Positions 1 to 8,567 of a DNA stretch of 55,803 nucleotides are shown piece by piece (the stretch's first letter is position 1; every line of letters starts with the position of its first letter). Both the position numbers and the translations under genes were made by a program. Source of the DNA: Proteiniphilum sp. UBA1403 (GTDB lineage Bacteria; Bacteroidota; Bacteroidia; Bacteroidales; Dysgonomonadaceae); contig DBQD01000023.1 in assembly GCA_002305715.1 (NCBI GenBank), forward strand, positions 7,099 to 62,901. The letters are read 5' to 3'. The notes under the pieces were generated by a model. It was not told the DNA's origin, ran no database searches, and saw nothing but the letters and a program-made list of their open reading frames with translations.

Positions 1-1490
1 ACTGCTGAAGGAGTAACATCAGCAACCTTCTCGGCTTTACGTTTAGCCAGATCAGCCTCGAAAGAACGTTTGGCGTCGCCCGACTTGTATGCCCTATATT
101 GCTCGGGATGCATAGCCAACTCAAAGAGCTCCTCCTCATCTTGACCTACATCCCAGTTCTTCTGTTTCATTTCTTCGCGGAATATATCAAGTTGGTCGGG
201 ATAAAGATCAAGAGGATTACCTGTAAAGAACTCACGCCCTTGCTGTTTAGCCAATGCCACAAGTTCAGGAGAGGGTTCTCCAGGAAGTTTGCCTGATTTT
301 CCTAGTATCATGTCCCAGATGTTGTCAGCTATCATCGTCCAGCGCTCTTTACCTTTTTCCAGCTGAATCACGTTCATCAAAGCAAGATTCTTCACGTACT
401 GACTGTATGGCGTAACTAATGGAGGATAACCCACCATAGGCCATACATAGGTAACTTCATCGAAAAGCTTAATCAGCAAGTCGTCTTGAGTCAATTCTGG
501 CTGCCCATTTTTCACCTTCCACTTATTGAGCGACAATAGGTTGCTATCTAGGTCGGCCATCAGACTCCCCATCATACCACCTGGAAGTCCCGGTCCAATC
601 AACAACGAGTTCATTACCCTATTTTTGGAGTCGATAAAGTACCCTAGAAAGTCATCTATATATTTCTGTGTTAAGGAGCGGACCTTCATATATGCTTTCA
701 TGTTAATGTCGGGAACATTAAAGCCTGCATCTTTAAGCATAGATTGCACTGCCAACAAATCGGCATGCCCTGTACCCCATGATAGAGGCTCCATTCCAAC
801 ATCCACATAATCTACGCCCGCATATGCAGCTTCGAGAATAGATGCCATTTGAAACCCAGGACCAGCATGACCATGATACGTAATATATATCTGCGGATGA
901 CGCTCTTTGATATTTTTAACAATCTTCCCGATGCTTGCCGGACGACCTACACCCGCCATATCTTTCACACATATCTCATTAGCACCCATCTCAATGAGAG
1001 TATCAGCGAGTTTGGTATAATATTCAACCGTATGTATTGGTGACACAGTGAGACTAAGCGCAGCCTGTGAAATCATTCCTGCTTCACGAGCATATAAGAT
1101 TGAGCTCTCCAAGTTCCGAGGGTCATTGAGTCCGTCGAATGAACGGGCAATATCTGTACCCTGTTTCTTCTTCACATGGAACATCAGACGGCGCACATCA
1201 GAAGGAACCGGCATCATTCTAATTCCATTGAGTCCACGCTCTAACATATGTGTTTGAATACCTGCCTCATTGAAAGGTTTTGTCCACTCTCTTACTGCTC
1301 TATTAGGGTTTTCCCCAAACAATAGATTGATCTGCTCAAATCCTCCTCCGTTTGTTTCTACACGGGAGAAACACCCCATTTCAATTATTGCTGGAGCGAC
1401 TTCAGTTAATTGTTCCACCGTGGGTACGTATTTCCCTGACGACTGCCACATGTCTCTATATAAAAGACTGAATTTTATATCTTTAGCCAT
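1..1490 (-). CDS. OadA / pyruvate carboxylase subunit B-type carboxyltransferase (3' end outside window)
   Basis: About 496 codons are present and the C-terminus lies beyond base 1. The protein resembles the carboxyltransferase subunit of biotin-dependent oxaloacetate or methylmalonyl-CoA decarboxylases and pyruvate carboxylase B. Visible marks are an N-terminal RDMWQS (family RDxxQS), the VETNGGGFEQ segment, and CVKDMAGV, which contains the KDMAG motif whose lysine is carbamylated in the family. It starts at ATG 1488-1490, 12 bases after the OadG-like gene, so the two are probably cotranscribed. A biotinyl domain would be beyond the window edge, so it cannot be judged. The family normally decarboxylates a carboxylated substrate in the cytoplasm and hands CO2 to biotin; the actual substrate cannot be read from sequence. 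Confidence 0.85.
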   Translation of the reverse strand, partial: MAKDIKFSLLYRDMWQSSGKYVPTVEQLTEVAPAIIEMGCFSRVETNGGGFEQINLLFGENPNRAVREWTKPFNEAGIQTHMLERGLNGIRMMPVPSDVRRLMFHVKKKQGTDIARSFDGLNDPRNLESSILYAREAGMISQAALSLTVSPIHTVEYYTKLADTLIEMGANEICVKDMAGVGRPASIGKIVKNIKERHPQIYITYHGHAGPGFQMASILEAAYAGVDYVDVGMEPLSWGTGHADLLAVQSMLKDAGFNVPDINMKAYMKVRSLTQKYIDDFLGYFIDSKNRVMNSLLIGPGLPGGMMGSLMADLDSNLLSLNKWKVKNGQPELTQDDLLIKLFDEVTYVWPMVGYPPLVTPYSQYVKNLALMNVIQLEKGKERWTMIADNIWDMILGKSGKLPGEPSPELVALAKQQGREFFTGNPLDLYPDQLDIFREEMKQKNWDVGQDEEELFELAMHPEQYRAYKSGDAKRSFEADLAKRKAEKVADVTPSA

Positions 1491-1502
1491 ATATATTTTG
1501 AT

Positions 1503-1757
1503 TTATCTCATTTGAATCGAATCTACCTTACCTTGCCCGTTGGTTATTATTTCCACCGCAGCGATAATAGCAGCCATTTGTTTAGAATGAATCTGTTTCT
1601 CTGACCTGTTGGTATCTATTTGTTTGATCTCATCCGGTATAAACCGATTGGTTAGATGAATGAGTAGATTACCAAGTCCCACCACAAGCCAAAGCACAAT
1701 AATCACCATGATCATACCAATGACCAGAAGGCCAAGAGCCTCACTTAAATTTTCCAT
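1503..1757 (-). CDS. OadG-family small membrane subunit of a decarboxylase sodium pump
   Basis: An 84-residue protein with one strongly hydrophobic N-terminal membrane segment (about residues 8-36) followed by a short polar tail. This is the size and layout of OadG/MmdD gamma-type subunits, which anchor the carboxyltransferase to the membrane beta subunit of sodium-pumping decarboxylases. It lies directly upstream of the OadA-like gene on the same strand, which is the main support for the call because such subunits diverge strongly. The tail ends in a region (AAIIAAVEIITNG) typical of the Bacteroidetes versions. The biotin carrier and beta subunit are not in the window. Confidence 0.7.
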   Translation of the reverse strand: MENLSEALGLLVIGMIMVIIVLWLVVGLGNLLIHLTNRFIPDEIKQIDTNRSEKQIHSKQMAAIIAAVEIITNGQGKVDSIQMR

Positions 1758-2269
1758 ATGTATTCGTAATAAATTTCAATCGCACAAGGACAATCCAACA
1801 ACCTGAATGATAAAAAAAGAAAGGATTTTATTCTGAATTGCAATTATGAAGGCCAAAAATATAAATAATTATTCATTCTGTGCACATGAACAGCAAATAT
1901 GTGCAATTAATTAGATTTTAATTCTATTTTTTTAACACCTTTTGTGTGATTTACTGCTATTAAATTCAACGATTCAAATCTATTCACTACATGATGCAGA
2001 ACAATCAACTTAAGATACAAGTAATCGTTAACACACACGTGAGTGCTTATAAACATATGTTGTATAACATAAATGGAACATTTTTTTTCTCATACGATTT
2101 TTATAAATTGCAAGCGCTATTAAGACATGACGACTTTGTGGGTCTTCACCGACGCAAAGTCATTTTTATTGCCTTTTTTCGGATAGCATTAAACAGGTCA
2201 ATACCCAACGTTTTCTCAACGTAATGCTGATCAACAAGATACATTATTTTTTTTAAATATTTTCTTATC
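1758..2269. other. 512-base intergenic region and leader of the EF-G2 gene
   Basis: AT-rich spacer between the divergent oadG-like gene and fusA2. No convincing ORF was seen: a 77-codon frame at 1991-2224 is low complexity and matches nothing I recognise. No exact TAnnTTTG promoter box was found. The most structured part is a dyad at 2132-2161, just over 100 bases before the fusA2 start. Several TGTG/CACA half sites (around 1880-1945 and 2030-2045) are suggestive of a CRP-type regulator but do not form a clean palindrome. Confidence 0.5.
2132..2161 (+). promoter_or_regulatory. Inverted repeat in the fusA2 leader
   Basis: GACTTTG (2132-2138) pairs perfectly with CAAAGTC (2155-2161), and a further T-G and G-C pair extends the stem inward, leaving a loop of about 12 bases. 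It is not followed by a clear T-run, so it looks more like a leader structure or operator than a terminator. Function unknown. Confidence 0.35.
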
Positions 2270-4426
2270 ATGAAAGTTTACAAAACCAATGAAATTAAGA
2301 ACATTGCTGTTATTGGCAATGCGGGATCAGGTAAGACCACCCTCGCCGAAGCTATGCTTTACGAGTGTGGTCTTATAAAACGACGTGGTACCATCGATGG
2401 AAAAAACACTGTGAGTGACTATTTTCCTGTAGAAAAAGATTATGGTTATTCTGTATTCTCTACACTTTTTTCTTATGAGTGGAAAGAGAAATTAATGAAC
2501 TTTATCGACTGCCCTGGATCTGACGACTTTGTGGGCGGAGTAGTTTCAGCTCTCAATGTTAGCGACATGGCACTGATGCTCATTGATGCAGCAAATGGCG
2601 TAGGCGTGGGCACCATCAACCAATTTCGTTATGTAGATGATTTGAAGAAGCCTTTGGTGTTGTTGATTAATCGAATGGATCATGAAAAAGCAGATTATGA
2701 AAATACACTTGTCAGTCTTAAAGAACTCTATGGTAGCAAAGTTGTACCCGTACAATACCCAACAGGAAATGGGTCTACTTTCGATGGAATTGTAGATGTA
2801 TTGAAACAAAAATATTATCATTGGAAGCCTGGAAGTACAGCTCCCGAAGTACTTGAAATTCCACAAAGCGAACAGGAACGTGCCGGTGAGTATTATCAGG
2901 CTCTTCTTGAAGCAGCAGCAGAAAACGACGAAGGACTGATGGAAAAATATTTCGATCAAGGTTCTCTCAACGAGGAAGAAATGCGTGATGGTATACACAA
3001 AGGAATGATTAACCACACACTATTCCCTCTCTTCTGTGCCTCGGCGGAGAAAAATATGGCGGTTCACCGTATAATGAACTTCTTAAGCATGGTTGCTCCC
3101 TCTCCCAACGACTTGCCAGCACCTGTAAACAACGAAGGAAAAGAGGTAAAGCCCGATGCTTCAGGACCTACCAGTCTCTTTTTCTTTAAAACTACAGTCG
3201 AGCCCCATATCGGTGAAGTATGTTACTTCAAGGTAATGTCGGGTACGGTAAAGGAAGGCGATGACCTGACCAATATCAATCGTGGCTCAAAGGAACGTTT
3301 AGCGCAAATCTATACAGTGGCCGGACAAATTCGCAATAAGGTAGAAGAATTACAAGCAGGAAGCATTGGTGCAGCTGTTAAATTGAAAGACGTGCGCACA
3401 GGCAACACACTGAATGGCAAGGGATCTGAGAACCTATTTAACTTCATAAAATATCCTGCACCTCGTTATCGTAGAGCCATCAAAGCGGTTAATGAGTCCA
3501 ACTCTGAAAAGTTGAGCGAAGCTCTAACCCGAATGAAGGAGGAAGATCCTACTTGGATTGTGGAAGTATCGAAGGAATTGAAGCAAACCATTGTTTCAGG
3601 ACAGGGAGAGTTCCACCTAAGAACTTTGAAATGGCGCCTTGAGAACAACGATAAGATCGACATCGAGTTTTTGGAGCCAAAAATTCCATATCGTGAAACC
3701 ATCACCAAGCCTGCTCGTGCTGATTACCGCCATAAGAAACAATCTGGAGGTGCCGGACAATTCGGAGAGGTACATCTCATTGTGGAACCTTATACCGAAG
3801 GTATGGCTGTTCAGGAAATTTATCGTTTCAATGGACAAGAATTCAAGATTCAGAATCGCGACACACAGGTAATTGATCTCGATTGGGGTGGTAAGCTGGT
3901 GTTTGTCAACAGTATTGTAGGTGGAGCTATTGACGCTCGTTTTCTACCTGCCATCCTTAAGGGAATTATGGGGCGCATGGAACAAGGACCGCTTACAGGA
4001 TCCTATGCACGCGATGTACGCGTTATTGTTTATGACGGCAAGATGCACCCGGTAGACTCCAATGAAATCTCCTTTATGTTGGCCGGTCGAAATGCATTTA
4101 GTACAGCATTTAAGAACGCAGGCCCCAAGATTCTGGAACCGGTATACGATGTAGTGGTATCTGTACCCAGCGATTATATGGGTGATGTTATGAGCGACTT
4201 GCAAGGACGACGCGCCATCATCATGGGTATGGAGAGTGAAAAAGGTTTTGAGAAGCTGAAAGCCAAAGTACCTTTGAAAGAGATGAGCAGTTACTCTACC
4301 TCTCTGAGTTCCATTACTGGCGGTAGGGCTTCATTCAGCATGAAGTTTGCCAGTTATGAACTGGTACCTTCCGATGTGCAAGAAAAACTGCTGAAGGCCT
4401 ACGAAGAACAGGAAAAAGAGGATTAA
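2270..4426 (+). CDS. fusA2: Elongation factor G paralogue, EF-G2 type
   Basis: 718 residues with the full EF-G layout: G domain (about 1-275), domain II (about 290-380), III, IV with the GGAGQFG loop, and V. The P-loop is GNAGSGKT (16-23) and the base-recognition motif is NRMD (134-137). The switch regions are atypical: switch II is DCPGS (80-84), so the catalytic His of DTPGH is replaced by Ser84, and switch I reads YGYSVFS in place of RGITITS. This matches the EF-G2 of Bacteroides thetaiotaomicron, known as a translocation factor that lacks GTPase activity, is induced on carbon limitation and supports gut colonisation. Inferred role: ribosome translocation with little or no GTP use in starvation. 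A strong terminator follows. Confidence 0.9.
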   Translation: MKVYKTNEIKNIAVIGNAGSGKTTLAEAMLYECGLIKRRGTIDGKNTVSDYFPVEKDYGYSVFSTLFSYEWKEKLMNFIDCPGSDDFVGGVVSALNVSDMALMLIDAANGVGVGTINQFRYVDDLKKPLVLLINRMDHEKADYENTLVSLKELYGSKVVPVQYPTGNGSTFDGIVDVLKQKYYHWKPGSTAPEVLEIPQSEQERAGEYYQALLEAAAENDEGLMEKYFDQGSLNEEEMRDGIHKGMINHTLFPLFCASAEKNMAVHRIMNFLSMVAPSPNDLPAPVNNEGKEVKPDASGPTSLFFFKTTVEPHIGEVCYFKVMSGTVKEGDDLTNINRGSKERLAQIYTVAGQIRNKVEELQAGSIGAAVKLKDVRTGNTLNGKGSENLFNFIKYPAPRYRRAIKAVNESNSEKLSEALTRMKEEDPTWIVEVSKELKQTIVSGQGEFHLRTLKWRLENNDKIDIEFLEPKIPYRETITKPARADYRHKKQSGGAGQFGEVHLIVEPYTEGMAVQEIYRFNGQEFKIQNRDTQVIDLDWGGKLVFVNSIVGGAIDARFLPAILKGIMGRMEQGPLTGSYARDVRVIVYDGKMHPVDSNEISFMLAGRNAFSTAFKNAGPKILEPVYDVVVSVPSDYMGDVMSDLQGRRAIIMGMESEKGFEKLKAKVPLKEMSSYSTSLSSITGGRASFSMKFASYELVPSDVQEKLLKAYEEQEKED

Positions 4427-4458
4427 TCATCCCCATCATTTTACACTTTTATATAGCA

Positions 4459-4487
4459 AGGGCAGCCCATTCGGACTGCCCTTTTTA
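4459..4487 (+). terminator. Rho-independent terminator of fusA2
   Basis: AGGGCAG at 4459-4465 pairs with CTGCCCT ending at 4482, with inner CC/GG pairs, followed by a TTTTT run. It lies 32 bases after the fusA2 stop. Confidence 0.85.
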
Positions 4488-4590
4488 ATATCCATACCTT
4501 GAATTATGCTTCCTCACAGCGTTTCTCCCTACACAAAAACGTTAAAAAAACAACGTTCATCAAACAAGAGAAACAATGAATCGCAGCGGA

Positions 4591-5811
4591 CTATAAGCTT
4601 TTCTCCAAGTTCTTTTTCAGCGCTTGCAGAAACTCCTGTGTAGTAAGCCAAGTATCACGTGACGCATCATTACCATGCACCAGTAGAGCAAGATCTTTTG
4701 TCATTTCACCCCCTTCAACAGTCTCCACACATACCTTTTCCAGCATATGACAGAAATCGACCAGTTCCCGATTATTATCAAGTTTTCCCCTATGTGCCAA
4801 TCCTCCCGTCCATGCAAAGATGGAGGCGATTGGATTTGTACTGGTCTCTTTTCCCTGTTGATGCTGACGATAGTGACGTGTTACTGTACCATGTGCAGCT
4901 TCAGCTTCAACCGTTTTGCCATCGGGTGTTACCAGAATTGATGACATCATACCCAAAGAGCCGAATCCCTGAGCGACAGTATCGGACTGCACATCACCAT
5001 CGTAGTTCTTACAAGCCCACACAAAACCGCCTTTCCATTTCATCGCCGAAGCCACCATATCGTCAATCAAGCGATGTTCGTAGGTGATACCAGCCTCCTG
5101 AAACAATTCCTTGAACTCGTTCTCATATACCTCCTGGAAGATATCCTTGAAACGACCATCATATGCCTTCAGAATGGTATTTTTTGTGGACATGTAAAGC
5201 GGGTATTTTTTTGTCAGCGCCATCTGAAAAGAGGAGCGTGCAAAGCCATAGATCGACTCATCGGTATTGTACATGGCCATAGCCACCCCATCGCCCTTAA
5301 AGTTGAAAACCTCCCAACTTTGAGTCGTACCATCTTCACCCGTAAAGGTCATGGTGAGTTTCCCTTTTCCTTTGATCACAGTGTCAGTCGCACGATACTG
5401 ATCCCCAAAAGCATGACGACCAATGATAATAGGTTCTGTCCATCCCTGCACATAACGAGGTATATTGCTGCAAATGATCGGTTCACGAAACACAGTACCT
5501 CCCACAATATTTCGAATAGTACCGTTTGGCGACTTCCACATTTTCTTCAGCCCGAACTCCTTTACACGTGCTTCATCTGGTGTAATGGTAGCACATTTAA
5601 TACCAACATTGTATTTCTTTATTGCCTCCGCTGCATCGATGGTCACCTGATCATCGGTAGCATCCCTGTTTTGTATACTAAGATCGTAATACTTAATATC
5701 CAGATCGAGGTAAGGCAAGATTAACTCATCTTTGATAAATGACCAGATAATTCTGGTCATTTCATCTCCATCCAGTTCAACAACCGGATTTTGTACTTTT
5801 ATTTTTTGCAT
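4591..5811 (-). CDS. icd: NADP-dependent isocitrate dehydrogenase, type II (eukaryote-like)
   Basis: 406 residues, close in length to human IDH1. Converts isocitrate to 2-oxoglutarate and CO2 in the cytoplasm. The substrate-binding SPNGTIRN is at 94-101, metal-binding Asp residues are in DGDVQSDTVAQGFGS (271-285), and the coenzyme segment HGTVTRHYR (307-315) keeps Arg312-His313, the pair that binds the 2'-phosphate of NADP in IDH1 (R314/H315). It is the last gene of the acn-icd-gltA-icd operon, 6 bases after gltA. A second, unrelated-family isocitrate dehydrogenase is two genes upstream. Confidence 0.95.
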   Translation of the reverse strand: MQKIKVQNPVVELDGDEMTRIIWSFIKDELILPYLDLDIKYYDLSIQNRDATDDQVTIDAAEAIKKYNVGIKCATITPDEARVKEFGLKKMWKSPNGTIRNIVGGTVFREPIICSNIPRYVQGWTEPIIIGRHAFGDQYRATDTVIKGKGKLTMTFTGEDGTTQSWEVFNFKGDGVAMAMYNTDESIYGFARSSFQMALTKKYPLYMSTKNTILKAYDGRFKDIFQEVYENEFKELFQEAGITYEHRLIDDMVASAMKWKGGFVWACKNYDGDVQSDTVAQGFGSLGMMSSILVTPDGKTVEAEAAHGTVTRHYRQHQQGKETSTNPIASIFAWTGGLAHRGKLDNNRELVDFCHMLEKVCVETVEGGEMTKDLALLVHGNDASRDTWLTTQEFLQALKKNLEKSL

Positions 5812-5817
5812 AGAATT

Positions 5818-7173
5818 TTATCGCTCATTAATGGGGATAAAGGATTGCATCTCACGAACATTTTTATAAGCCGGACGGATAAGACGTTTACTGGTAAAGT
5901 TCAATTCCTCAATGCGGTGAGCCGACCAACCAACAATACGCGCCATGGCAAAGAGTGGTGTAAACACCTCGCTTGGCAACCCAATTGCATCATATACAAA
6001 ACCAGAGTAAAAGTCCACATTGATACATGTTCTTGCTTTTGCTGTCTCTTTTTTGTAGCCAAGGAACACCTCCACAGCACGTTGTTCAATCAACTCCATG
6101 AACTCAAACTCTTCTAGTCGTCCCTTCTCGATTGCCAGATCACGCGCCATTGACTTCAACAGATCAGCTCTTGGATCGCTAATTGTATAGACAGCATGAC
6201 CAATACCATATATCAAACCTGTACGGTCGAATGCCTCTTTACGGAGAATTTTCAACAAATAGTTATCAATTTGTTCTACACTTGTCCAGTCGCTTACATT
6301 CTTTTTCATATCTTCGAGCATACCCTGCACCTTAATGTTTGCGCCACCATGTAATGGCCCTTTGAGTGAGCCTATACCAGCAGCTATCGCCGAATATGTA
6401 TCAGTCTCTGTGGAGCTGGTCACACGTACCGAGAAGGTAGAGTTGTTTCCACCACCATGTTCAGCATGCAGAATCAGTGCGAGGTCGAGTATTTTCACAT
6501 CCAGTTCGGTATATTGATCTCTTCCCTTCATCATAAATAAGAAGTTCTCCGCAACAGAGCGATCTTCATATGGGTGACGGATATGCAATGATCGTCCCAT
6601 TTGATCGTGACGCAACACTTGGTAAGCATATGCAATGATTGTTGGAAACTTGGCAATGAGGTTGATCGACTGCCGAACTAGGTTTTCGGGAGAAATATCG
6701 TCCGGATTCTCATCATACGCATACAGCTCCAGTACACTTCTTGCCAGTATGTTCATGATATTTTTCCCTTTCAAGGAAAGAATATTCATCGTTGCCGTAT
6801 GGTTCAGTGGCATTGTCTGCGCTAGAAGTGATTGCACCGCGTCTAGCTCCTCCTTTGTAGGTAATTTACCCGATAAGAGCAGGTAAGTTGTTTCTTCAAA
6901 ACCGAGTCTATTTTCGGTTTGAATTCCCTTTACAAGCTCTTCCACATCCATGCCTCTGTAATAAAGTTTTCCGGGTATCGGCTTCAGAGTTCCATCTGCT
7001 TGACGTTCATAGCCAACCACGTCTCCTACGCGGGTAAGGCCTGCCAATACGCCTGAATGATCTTCGTTACGCAAGCCTCTTTTTACGCCCATTTTTGAGA
7101 AAAGCGCTTTATCTATGTTGCTCGTAAAAGCAATGGAATCCGATAAAATTCTCGTCAACTGTTCATTATCCAT
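5818..7173 (-). CDS. gltA: Citrate synthase
   Basis: 451 residues. Condenses acetyl-CoA with oxaloacetate to citrate. Active-site residues are visible: His239 in HAEHGGGNNST, His275 in GPLHGGAN and Asp387 in NVDFYSGF, with the substrate-binding GIGHAVY around 323-329. The HAEHGGGN form is the one common in Bacteroidetes enzymes. It sits in the middle of the citrate-branch operon. The 114-base gap upstream (to icd at 7288) could hold an internal promoter, but only a near match (TAATATTTG) was seen there. Confidence 0.95.
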   Translation of the reverse strand: MDNEQLTRILSDSIAFTSNIDKALFSKMGVKRGLRNEDHSGVLAGLTRVGDVVGYERQADGTLKPIPGKLYYRGMDVEELVKGIQTENRLGFEETTYLLLSGKLPTKEELDAVQSLLAQTMPLNHTATMNILSLKGKNIMNILARSVLELYAYDENPDDISPENLVRQSINLIAKFPTIIAYAYQVLRHDQMGRSLHIRHPYEDRSVAENFLFMMKGRDQYTELDVKILDLALILHAEHGGGNNSTFSVRVTSSTETDTYSAIAAGIGSLKGPLHGGANIKVQGMLEDMKKNVSDWTSVEQIDNYLLKILRKEAFDRTGLIYGIGHAVYTISDPRADLLKSMARDLAIEKGRLEEFEFMELIEQRAVEVFLGYKKETAKARTCINVDFYSGFVYDAIGLPSEVFTPLFAMARIVGWSAHRIEELNFTSKRLIRPAYKNVREMQSFIPINER

Positions 7174-7287
7174 TTTTCAGTATGTTTTGTTTGTTATGAT
7201 TCGACAAATATTATGTGGGGCCTGTTTTAGCATGGCTGTTATTTTAACATTCATTCATCGCTTTTTGTTTACGTTTTATGCTTTTTC

Positions 7288-8544
7288 TTATAAGTTCTCG
7301 ATCACTTTTTCACAGAATTGAGTTGTGGATAATGATTTTCCATTTTCCATGAAGCGTGCCAAGTCGGGAGTCGCATATCCTCCCTCAAATAGTTTCTCAA
7401 GCGAATTGGTTATCAGCCTTCCTGCATCATTCCACCCCATATATTCCAGCATCATCACGGCAGAGAGTAACATTGAACATGGATTAGCCTTCTCTTTTCC
7501 CACAATATCGGGAGCAGTACCATGGGTTGCTTCAAAGATTGCATGACCGGAATTGTAATTGATATTGGCCCCCGGTGCAATTCCAATGCCACCTACCATA
7601 GCGGCCAACTGATCAGAAATATAATCACCGTTCAGATTTAGCGTGGCCACTACCGCATACTCCTCAGGCTTCAACAATGTACTTTGCAGGAAGGCATCGG
7701 CAATGACATCCTTGATAAAAACCTTACCCGTTTCAAGAGCCTGGTTATAGGCCTCCACTGCCGCATCAAGTCCTTTCTCAGCCTTAATGCTATTAAACCG
7801 ATGCTCCGTGAACGTCTGATCGGGAAACTCACGTTCAGCCAATGCATACCCCCACTTTTTAAAACCACCCTCGGTAAATTTCATGATGTTACCCTTATGA
7901 ACCAGTGTAACCGATGGCAGTTTATGCTCAAGGGCATAGAGGATTGCAGCACGCACCAGTCGCTCTGTACCTTCCACTGAAACCGGCTTTACACCGATGG
8001 AAGTAGTCTCGGGGAAACGAATTTTTGCAACACCCATTTCCTCCTTCAGAAAGGTTAGAACTTTATTCACTTCCGGTGTTCCTGCAGCCCATTCAATTCC
8101 AGCATATATATCTTCGGTATTCTCCCGAAAGATGGTGACACGCACTTTTTCGGGATGTAAAAGAGGAGTAGCAACACCCTTAAACCAGCGTACTGGTCGC
8201 AAACAGACGTAGAGATCGAGCTCTTGTCTCAATGCCACATTCAACGAGCGGATACCCTCACCTACAGGTGTAGTAAGTGGACCTTTGATTCCAACAAGAC
8301 TATTGCGGAAGGCCTCCAAAGTCTCATTTGGCAGCCAGGTTCCCACTTTGTTAAAAGCTTTCTCTCCCGCCAGTACCTCTTTCCATGAAATCTTTCGTTT
8401 TCCTCCGTATGATTTCTCCACTGCCGCATCAACAATCTGTTGAACAAACGGCGTAATTTCTTTGCCAATCCCATCCCCTTCAATAAAGGGAATTAGCGGA
8501 TTATCGGGCACATGTAGCTGTCCATTTTTCTTGGTTATCTGCAT
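7288..8544 (-). CDS. icd: Isocitrate dehydrogenase, type I (E. coli-like), probably NAD-specific
   Basis: 418 residues, aligning by eye with E. coli Icd over the full length. GEGIRSLNVALRQ (95-107) contains the substrate-binding Ser100 (E. coli Ser113) and arginines, and HKGNIMKFTEG and LNGDYISD are conserved. The coenzyme pocket differs: HGTAPDIVGKEKAN places Asp346, Ile347 and Ala353 where E. coli has Lys344, Tyr345 and Val351. These three changes are the established NAD-specificity set. Pro393 replaces Tyr391 while Arg397 keeps the position of Arg395. Inferred role: NAD-linked oxidation of isocitrate in parallel with the downstream NADP enzyme. It starts 23 bases after the acn stop. Confidence 0.92.
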   Translation of the reverse strand: MQITKKNGQLHVPDNPLIPFIEGDGIGKEITPFVQQIVDAAVEKSYGGKRKISWKEVLAGEKAFNKVGTWLPNETLEAFRNSLVGIKGPLTTPVGEGIRSLNVALRQELDLYVCLRPVRWFKGVATPLLHPEKVRVTIFRENTEDIYAGIEWAAGTPEVNKVLTFLKEEMGVAKIRFPETTSIGVKPVSVEGTERLVRAAILYALEHKLPSVTLVHKGNIMKFTEGGFKKWGYALAEREFPDQTFTEHRFNSIKAEKGLDAAVEAYNQALETGKVFIKDVIADAFLQSTLLKPEEYAVVATLNLNGDYISDQLAAMVGGIGIAPGANINYNSGHAIFEATHGTAPDIVGKEKANPCSMLLSAVMMLEYMGWNDAGRLITNSLEKLFEGGYATPDLARFMENGKSLSTTQFCEKVIENL

Positions 8545-8567
8545 AGATCGTCTATATGAATGTGGAA

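Noticed and set aside
1991..2224. 77-codon frame in the fusA2 leader
   Set aside because: Low complexity, no family resemblance, and it covers the leader dyad; no promoter or start context.
2546..3016. 156-codon frame antisense to fusA2
   Set aside because: Shadow of a strongly conserved gene on the other strand; composition has no coherent protein features.
5074..5724. 216-codon frame opposite the type II isocitrate dehydrogenase
   Set aside because: Antisense shadow of a gene with intact active-site motifs.
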